NCBI RefSeq assembly: GCF_005503535.1
Contig: NZ_SCNN01000029.1
Span: forward strand, 1-64,000
DNA: 64,000 nt
Origin: Mesorhizobium comanense
GTDB taxonomy: Bacteria; Pseudomonadota; Alphaproteobacteria; Rhizobiales; Rhizobiaceae
Reading direction: 5' to 3'
Each line of letters begins with the position of its first letter. The stretch's first letter is position 1. Under the pieces are notes generated by a model that searched no databases, was not told the DNA's origin, and saw nothing but the letters and a program-made list of their open reading frames with translations. Below, in pieces: positions 58,696 through 64,000 of the stretch. The position numbers and the translations under genes were made by a program.

Positions 58696-61648
58696 GGAGT
58701 CTTTCACCTTCTGAATCGTAGAAGACCGGGCTGCAAAGCCGGCAGGGAGTGAATTCTTGCTGAAGGCTGTCGTAGGCGATCACCTCTTCCCCATGTCGAG
58801 CCGCCCCACGCTTGACCAAGGCCAACCCGATCTTGGAGCCGACATGCGGTGAGAACGCCGTCGAGGTCACATAGCCCTGATCGTTCTCCAGCGTCCACGA
58901 AGCATTCTTTTCGAGGATGTGCGCGCCACTCCGGATTGCGGCTTGGTGATCAAGGGGAACGATCCCGACAAGTTGCGGCCGCTCCGGGTCACGGAGGCCC
59001 TCGCGCGCCAGCATGTGCTTGCCGATGAAATCCGCTTTGGAAGGTGAGACCATCTTGGCAAAGCCGAGATCAGCCGGAACGACCGTACCGTTAATCTCGC
59101 TATGGGTTACATGGCCTTTTTCAATCCTGAGCACGCTGAGCGCCTCGACCCCATAGGGTTGAAGGCCGTGGTTCTGGCCGGCGATCATCAGCGCATCGGC
59201 GACGCTCTCGCCGTAACCTGCGGGCACCGCAAGTTCATAGGCAAGTTCCCCTGAGAAGGAGATGCGGAACAGCCGCCCATGAAGTTGACCTTGGAAAAGT
59301 GATATCTCCCTAGCGCCGAGGAAAGGAAACGCCGCATTCGACAGGTCTTCATCAACGATCTGCTGCAGGATATTTCGTGACTGGGGTCCAGCAACCGCCA
59401 TTTGCGCCCAATGGTCGGTAGACGACGAAAGATGAACGTCGAGATTCGGCCATAACACCTGGGCGCAGAATTCGAGATGGTTCAGAACGCCTGCTGCATA
59501 GGCTGTCGTGGTGGTGATGAAGAAATGGTCTTCAGAGAACCGGCTGACGGTTCCGTCATCGTAGATCATACCGTCTTCGCGCAGCATGAGGCCGTAGCGC
59601 GCTTTCCCGATGGGCAGCTTGCGCAAGCCATTCGAGTACACCCTGTCGAGGAACTCCGCCGCATCTGTTCCGAGGACCTCTATTTTGCCAAGCATGGAAA
59701 CATCGCAAAGGCCGGCATTCGCCCGAACATTGGTTGCCTCTCGATCGACGCTCTCCCGCCAGGTCGTTTCGTAGTCACGCGGGAACCAGGCGGAGCGATA
59801 CCATAGACCGGATTCTACAAACACGGCGCCGTGCTTTGCCGCCCAATCGTGGAGCGGCGACTTCCGGACCGGCTGGAAATGCTCCCCATGGTAGGAACCC
59901 GCTAGCGATCCGAAGGAGACAGGCGTATAGAACGGGCGAAATGTCGTTGTGCCGACCTCTCTAGGGGACACGCCGCGCGCGTCGGCAAGGAGACCGATCG
60001 CGTTCACATTCGACAGCTTGCCCTGATCTGTTGCCATCCCATTCGTCGTGTATCGCTTCGCGTGCTCGACATGGCCATAGCCTTCCTGGACCGCAAGACC
60101 GAGATCTCTGTGGTGAACGTCATTCTGAAAATCCACGAAGGCTTTACCGCGGATACGCGGAATCGACCACAAGGCGCGCGCCGGCGGGGCAACAATATCA
60201 TCCTCGATGGTTCCAAAATCCTGCTGCTCTACGCGAAAACCGAGATCGCCAACGAGACTCGCTGCCTTTGCAGCACCATCGTCCAGACATGCGGCGATCC
60301 CGGAAATAGCATTGCAAGAGCCCGCAACGACGAGCCCGCTCAATTCCGGTGCGAGGAATGCCGCATACTGATCAGACCAATCGGGCTTGCCGCCGCGGTG
60401 GCAGGCAAGGTGTATGATTGGGCTAAAACCTCCAGCCATTGCCAAGGCATCGACCTTCAGGTTTTCTCTCCGATTGCCGTGCCAGATATCGACTGAAGAT
60501 AACATCTTGCCGCCGCGGGCGTCCGAAACCACCGCACCGCGGATGACCCGGAATTCACCGAAATATGGCGGGTTCGCGTCATTTCGGCTGTCGATAACGG
60601 CAACAACCGGTTGCCCCCTCGCTTCGAGATCGCGCGCAAGAGCATAGCCGCTATCATTCGTCGTGAAGATCGCAGTTCGAGTGCCCGGTGCGATAGCAAA
60701 GCGATTCAAATAGGTTCGCATTGCCGTCGCCATCATGACGCCCGGAATGTCATTGCCACCGAAGACGAGCGGGCGTTCCTCCGAGCCGCTGGCCAAGAGC
60801 GCCTTCTTGGCAACGATGCGCCAGAGCCTTTCCGCGAGCCGGCCGGCATCGGCAACGCTATCCCCCCTTTGGACACGCTCCACCGCGCCGAAAACGTTAC
60901 CATCGAACCAACCGAATACGGTCGTACTGGCCAGCACCCGCGCATTGGGGTAGGAGTTCAGCTCGCCCACGGCTTGCCGCACGAATTCCGGGGCTGACAC
61001 GTCGCCAATCGTTGCGGTTTCCGAAAGAAGCGAGCCGCCAATCATTGCCTGCTCGTCGACGAGCACAACGCGCGCACCTGATCGCGCGGCCGTTAAAGCG
61101 GCCGCTATGCCGGTGGGTCCACCGCCGATCACCAAAAGATCGCAATGCGCCCAAGTCTTTTCAAAGCGATCAGGATCCGCTTCGCCCGACGCTTTTCCGA
61201 GACCCGCCGCTGTCCGGATCAGCGGTTCGTAGACCATTTCCCAGAACCACGACGGCCGCATGAAGGTTTTGTAGTAGAAACCGGCGCCCAGGAAGGGAGA
61301 GAGCAGACCGTTCACCGCGCCAAGGTCGAATTCAAGGGAGGGCCAGCGGTTCTGGCTGGAGGCTTCCAGACCGGCGTACAGCATCTGCGTCGTGGCCCGC
61401 GTATTGGGCTCAGAGCGCCCGCCGCGGCCTACCGTAACCAGTGCGTTCGGTTCGGAGGCACCGGCTGTAAGGATGCCGCGCGGACGATGATATTTAAAGC
61501 TGCGACCGACAAGTTGACGACCGTTGGCCAGAAGCGCAGATGCCAACGTGTCACCAGCAAAGCCTCGCATCGACTTTCCGTCGAAGGTGAATGCTAGTGG
61601 TGCGGCACGGTCGATGAGACCGCCGGCCGGTAGACGATGGGTGCTCAT
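58688..61648 (-). CDS. soxA: Sarcosine oxidase alpha subunit
   Basis: A 986-residue subunit. An N-terminal ferredoxin-like 2Fe-2S-type region (FTFDGKSMRGFAGDTLASAL, HRPRGILTAGASEPNALV) is followed by the NAD+-binding Rossmann fold (CDLLVIGGGPTGIAAALTAA). The C-terminal 400 residues form a GcvT-like tetrahydrofolate domain with GKIEVLGTDAAEFLDRVYSN and RISFSGELAYELAVPAGYGE. It transfers the oxidised methyl group to tetrahydrofolate. Length and order match the heterotetrameric enzyme. Overlaps of a few bases join it to soxD and soxG. Confidence 0.93.
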   Translation of the reverse strand: MSTHRLPAGGLIDRAAPLAFTFDGKSMRGFAGDTLASALLANGRQLVGRSFKYHRPRGILTAGASEPNALVTVGRGGRSEPNTRATTQMLYAGLEASSQNRWPSLEFDLGAVNGLLSPFLGAGFYYKTFMRPSWFWEMVYEPLIRTAAGLGKASGEADPDRFEKTWAHCDLLVIGGGPTGIAAALTAARSGARVVLVDEQAMIGGSLLSETATIGDVSAPEFVRQAVGELNSYPNARVLASTTVFGWFDGNVFGAVERVQRGDSVADAGRLAERLWRIVAKKALLASGSEERPLVFGGNDIPGVMMATAMRTYLNRFAIAPGTRTAIFTTNDSGYALARDLEARGQPVVAVIDSRNDANPPYFGEFRVIRGAVVSDARGGKMLSSVDIWHGNRRENLKVDALAMAGGFSPIIHLACHRGGKPDWSDQYAAFLAPELSGLVVAGSCNAISGIAACLDDGAAKAASLVGDLGFRVEQQDFGTIEDDIVAPPARALWSIPRIRGKAFVDFQNDVHHRDLGLAVQEGYGHVEHAKRYTTNGMATDQGKLSNVNAIGLLADARGVSPREVGTTTFRPFYTPVSFGSLAGSYHGEHFQPVRKSPLHDWAAKHGAVFVESGLWYRSAWFPRDYETTWRESVDREATNVRANAGLCDVSMLGKIEVLGTDAAEFLDRVYSNGLRKLPIGKARYGLMLREDGMIYDDGTVSRFSEDHFFITTTTAYAAGVLNHLEFCAQVLWPNLDVHLSSSTDHWAQMAVAGPQSRNILQQIVDEDLSNAAFPFLGAREISLFQGQLHGRLFRISFSGELAYELAVPAGYGESVADALMIAGQNHGLQPYGVEALSVLRIEKGHVTHSEINGTVVPADLGFAKMVSPSKADFIGKHMLAREGLRDPERPQLVGIVPLDHQAAIRSGAHILEKNASWTLENDQGYVTSTAFSPHVGSKIGLALVKRGAARHGEEVIAYDSLQQEFTPCRLCSPVFYDSEGERLHG

Positions 61649-61917
61649 CGAGGGTGTTCTCCTTCGAGCGTAGCATCCCGGCTCGCCTCAATTTCATGGG
61701 TTGCAGTGTCGCGGGTGACGATCAGCCAGCGGCGGCATCCGGCCGTATGGTGCCAAAACTCGTCATGACGGCCGCGGGGATTCGTGCGCAAATAGACATA
61801 CTCGAACCACGTTTCCGGGTTGGCCAGCGTTTCTGGGCGTGGGAGGGCGGCCCCCTTTACCGTGAACTCTTCCTTCGGGCGGCCGCCGCAATGTGGGCAG
61901 GGAATAAGACTTGCCAT
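61645..61917 (-). CDS. soxD: Sarcosine oxidase delta subunit
   Basis: A 90-residue protein with LIPCPHCGGRPKEEFTVKGA, then NPETWFEYVYLRTNPRGRHD-EFWHH and AGCRRWL, the SoxD zinc-binding pattern of cysteines plus His. It is small and essential for the heterotetramer. It overlaps soxA by four bases and follows soxB by 24 bp. Confidence 0.92.
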   Translation of the reverse strand: MASLIPCPHCGGRPKEEFTVKGAALPRPETLANPETWFEYVYLRTNPRGRHDEFWHHTAGCRRWLIVTRDTATHEIEASRDATLEGEHPR

Positions 61918-61941
61918 TCGTTCAATCCAGATCGGCAGGGG

Positions 61942-63192
61942 TTAGTGCAGGTTCGGTTGTGCGCCGCTTCCGGTTTCATCGATCAGATAACCGCGCTCGA
62001 AACGGTCGAGCCGGAATGCCGATGCGGTCGCATGCGATGTCCCGCGAGCGAGCAAGTGGGCGAAGCAATAGCCGGATGCCGGCGTCGCCTTGAATCCGCC
62101 GTAGCACCAGCCCGCGTTGAGATAGAGATTTTCGATTGGCGCTCGATCGATGATGGGCGAACCGTCCATGGACATGTCCATGATACCCCCCCAGGACCGA
62201 AGAATACGAACGCGCGAAAGCGAAGGGATCATCGTCTTCGCCGCCTCCGCGACATGCTCGACGGTCGCCAGATTACCGCGCTGGGCATAGGAATTGTAAC
62301 CATCGATGTCGCCGCCGAAGACCAAGCCCCCCTTGTCAGATTGCGATATGTAGAAATGCCCCATTCCAAACGATACGACGCAGTCGATGAAGGGTTTCAG
62401 TCCCTCTGACACGAAGGCCTGCAACACATGGCTTTCAATCGGAAGTTTGAGGCCCACCATCTCCGCAAGCCTCGACGAATTGCCGGCCGTGGCCAATGCC
62501 AGCTTGCCGCAGCCCATGAAGCCGCGGCTGGTCTCGACGCCAACAACTTTTCCATCCTCGCGGCGTATTCCGTTGACCTCGCAATTCTGAATGATGTCGA
62601 CGCCGCGGCTGTCGGCCCCGCGCGCGTAGCCCCAGGCGACGGCATCGTGGCGAACCGTACCGCCACGGCTCTGGAGGAACCCGCCCAAAATAGGAAAACG
62701 CGTGTTGTTGAAGCCGAGGTACGGTGCCATCGACTTCACTGCATCGAGATCGAGCAACATTGCATCGACGCCATGGAGGTGCATGGCGTTTCCCTTCCGA
62801 ATGAAGGCGTCGCGCTGGCCGTCCGTATGAAAGAGATTGAGCACGCCGCGTTGGGAAACCATCGCGTTGAAATTGAGCTCCCGCTCCAGCCCTTCCCAGA
62901 GTTTCAACGAGAATTCGTAGAAAGGATTATTTCCAGGAAGCAAATAGTTCGAGCGGATGATGGTTGTGTTGCGTCCGACATTGCCGGACCCAATGTAGCT
63001 CTTTTCCAATACAGCTATGTTCGAGAGCCCGAATTCCTTTGCGAGATAGTAGGCCGTCGCAAGTCCGTGACCGCCACCTCCGACAATGATGACGTCATAA
63101 TGCGGCTTCGGTTCGGGGCTGCGCCAGGCTGGCTTCCACCATCTGTTACCGAAGAGGCCGTTCGCAAAAATCGAGAGGGCAGAGTAGCGCAT
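61942..63192 (-). CDS. soxB: Sarcosine oxidase beta subunit
   Basis: A 416-residue flavoprotein starting MRYSALSIFANGLFGNRWWK, the usual SoxB opening; upstream ATGs in frame are less likely. The FAD-binding motif is YDVIIVGGGGHGLATAYYLA, and NVGRNTTIIRSNYLLPG follows, including the site of covalent FMN attachment used by the family. It oxidises the N-methyl group of sarcosine to formaldehyde level with hydrogen peroxide release. It is first of the soxBDAG genes, 73 bp after the aldehyde dehydrogenase stop. Confidence 0.93.
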   Translation of the reverse strand: MRYSALSIFANGLFGNRWWKPAWRSPEPKPHYDVIIVGGGGHGLATAYYLAKEFGLSNIAVLEKSYIGSGNVGRNTTIIRSNYLLPGNNPFYEFSLKLWEGLERELNFNAMVSQRGVLNLFHTDGQRDAFIRKGNAMHLHGVDAMLLDLDAVKSMAPYLGFNNTRFPILGGFLQSRGGTVRHDAVAWGYARGADSRGVDIIQNCEVNGIRREDGKVVGVETSRGFMGCGKLALATAGNSSRLAEMVGLKLPIESHVLQAFVSEGLKPFIDCVVSFGMGHFYISQSDKGGLVFGGDIDGYNSYAQRGNLATVEHVAEAAKTMIPSLSRVRILRSWGGIMDMSMDGSPIIDRAPIENLYLNAGWCYGGFKATPASGYCFAHLLARGTSHATASAFRLDRFERGYLIDETGSGAQPNLH

Positions 63193-63265
63193 CGAAAGAT
63201 ACCGAATATGCTGCGGGGAAATGCAGCGCATCGCATGATGCTGCGATGCGCTGCCGGACATTCGA

Positions 63266-64000
63266 TCAAGCCGGGTTCGAGCCCGCCCAGCCCGAGATCG
63301 CCTTGGCTTCGAGGAATTCTTCGATCCCCCAGAGTCCGCCCTCGCGAGCCCGGCCGGATGCCTTCACGCCACCGAACGGCGAACCGGCGCCGCGAGGATT
63401 GCCATTCATTTCGATCATCCCGGCGCGGAGTTGCGAGGCGACGCGGTTACGCCTTTCGCCGTCGGTGGATTGGACGTAATTCGACAAGCCATAAGGCGTA
63501 TCATTAGCGATCCGGACAGCCTCTTCTTCGGTGTCGAAAGGGATGATCGTCAGGACCGGTCCGAAGATTTCTTCCCGTGCGATTGCCATGTCATTGTTGG
63601 CGTCGGCAAAGATCGTCGGACGGACGAAGTAGCCCTGTTCATGCCCTTCCGGACGACCGAGACCACCAGCGATGAGACGCGCCCCTTCTTCGATTCCCTT
63701 CTGGATCATTTCCTGGACCTTCTGGAACTGCGCCTCCGATGCAAGCGGTCCGATATGGTTGCCAGGCTTGTGGCTGGAATCGACCACGAGGCTTTCCGCA
63801 ACCGCCTTCGCCTCGTCAACGACGCGATCGTAGATCGACCGCTCTACCAGCATACGCGTTGGCGCATTGCAGCTCTGCCCGGTATTGTTGAAGCAATGGA
63901 GGACACCGCGTTTCACCGCTTCCGCGTCCGCGTCGGCAAACACCAAGTTGGCGCCTTTTCCACCAAGTTCGAGGACCACCCGTTTCAGAGTTTCTGCCGC
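63266..64000 (-). CDS. Aldehyde dehydrogenase, C-terminal part (cut by the window edge)
   Basis: The visible 244 codons are the C-terminal half of an NAD(P)-dependent aldehyde dehydrogenase: LELGGKGANLVFADADAEAV, the catalytic Cys in FNNTGQSCNAPTRMLV, EEIFGPVLTIIPFDTEEEAV and NPRGAGSPFGGVKASGRARE. The N-terminus lies beyond base 64000. In this context it may oxidise formaldehyde or the aldehyde from the upstream step of betaine or choline-type catabolism. It is likely co-transcribed with soxB. Confidence 0.9.
   Translation of the reverse strand, partial: AAETLKRVVLELGGKGANLVFADADAEAVKRGVLHCFNNTGQSCNAPTRMLVERSIYDRVVDEAKAVAESLVVDSSHKPGNHIGPLASEAQFQKVQEMIQKGIEEGARLIAGGLGRPEGHEQGYFVRPTIFADANNDMAIAREEIFGPVLTIIPFDTEEEAVRIANDTPYGLSNYVQSTDGERRNRVASQLRAGMIEMNGNPRGAGSPFGGVKASGRAREGGLWGIEEFLEAKAISGWAGSNPA

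Noticed and set aside
1..64000. CRISPR array, tRNA or rRNA genes, insertion sequences, repABC-type replication genes
   Set aside because: I looked for regularly spaced repeats, cloverleaf-like ends, DDE transposase motifs and RepA/B/C signatures and recognised none. Absence by eye is not proof.

Overview
The window looks like an accessory replicon (large plasmid, chromid or integrative conjugative element) of an alphaproteobacterium of the order Hyphomicrobiales, probably Rhizobiaceae. The reasons are GC-rich codon use, two exact GAAC/GTTC-N7-repeat LexA boxes of the alphaproteobacterial kind, an imuA-imuB-dnaE2 mutagenesis cassette, duplicated Ku genes with LigD, a DUF3991/Toprim plasmid protein, a VirB/VirD4 secretion system and a heterotetrameric sarcosine oxidase operon. 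No rRNA, tRNA, CRISPR array, transposase, replication initiator or relaxase was recognised. Names were assigned by reading motifs, without database searches.

Layout. (1) 0-4.3 kb: plasmid backbone genes, namely a Toprim protein, small conserved proteins, a secreted thermonuclease overlapping an SSB, Cys-rich secreted proteins and a small XRE regulator sitting on a TAAACTATAGTTTA-like palindrome. (2) 4.5-8.3 kb: an AT-richer block with a ribbon-helix-helix protein, a large N6-adenine methylase and a PD-(D/E)XK nuclease in overlapping frames, a probable restriction or defence unit. (3) 8.5-14 kb: a LexA-boxed UvrD-like helicase, a dinB interrupted by a stop, a YedK/HMCES peptidase, small genes and an exonuclease III. 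(4) 13.9-21.5 kb: a non-homologous end-joining block with two Ku genes, a stand-alone ATP ligase, a three-domain LigD, a protein with two HARP-like repeats and a cold-shock protein. (5) 21.5-28.4 kb: an accessory and scarred segment with a truncated DUF1810, a DUF7673 protein, a coiled-coil protein, a HEPN-like protein, a DUF4238 fragment, a complete ABC three-component (ABC-3C) conflict system and two broken YedK-like genes. (6) 28.6-34.1 kb: LexA-boxed imuA-imuB-dnaE2. (7) 34.2-38.1 kb: a LysR regulator divergent from an MFS / cyclophilin-like / hydrolase operon. (8) 38.1-40.7 kb: a winged-helix protein, a possible small RNA with a strong terminator, and two paralogous nuclease-fold secreted proteins. 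(9) 40.7-54.3 kb: a complete virB1-virB11/virD4 type IV secretion system with an extra lytic transglycosylase whose tail matches VirB5. (10) 54.4-64 kb, all on the minus strand: aldehyde dehydrogenase (cut by the window edge), soxBDAG, a PLP transsulfuration enzyme, ETF-ubiquinone oxidoreductase and a short-chain dehydrogenase, a catabolic unit for N-methylated amino acids.

How it works together. The same palindrome occurs five times, always just upstream of the XRE regulator, of T4SS operons or of small secreted-protein genes, so the XRE protein is the likely master regulator of conjugation. Two of the copies are about 37 kb from the other three, which suggests that the DNA-repair and defence cargo (about 4.5-39 kb) was loaded into a once-contiguous transfer backbone. 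The cargo is dominated by genome maintenance: NHEJ, SOS translesion synthesis, abasic-site protection, exonuclease III and an SOS helicase. Several of these genes carry lesions (one nonsense codon and three single-base deletions in C/G runs) that need raw-read verification before being called true decay.
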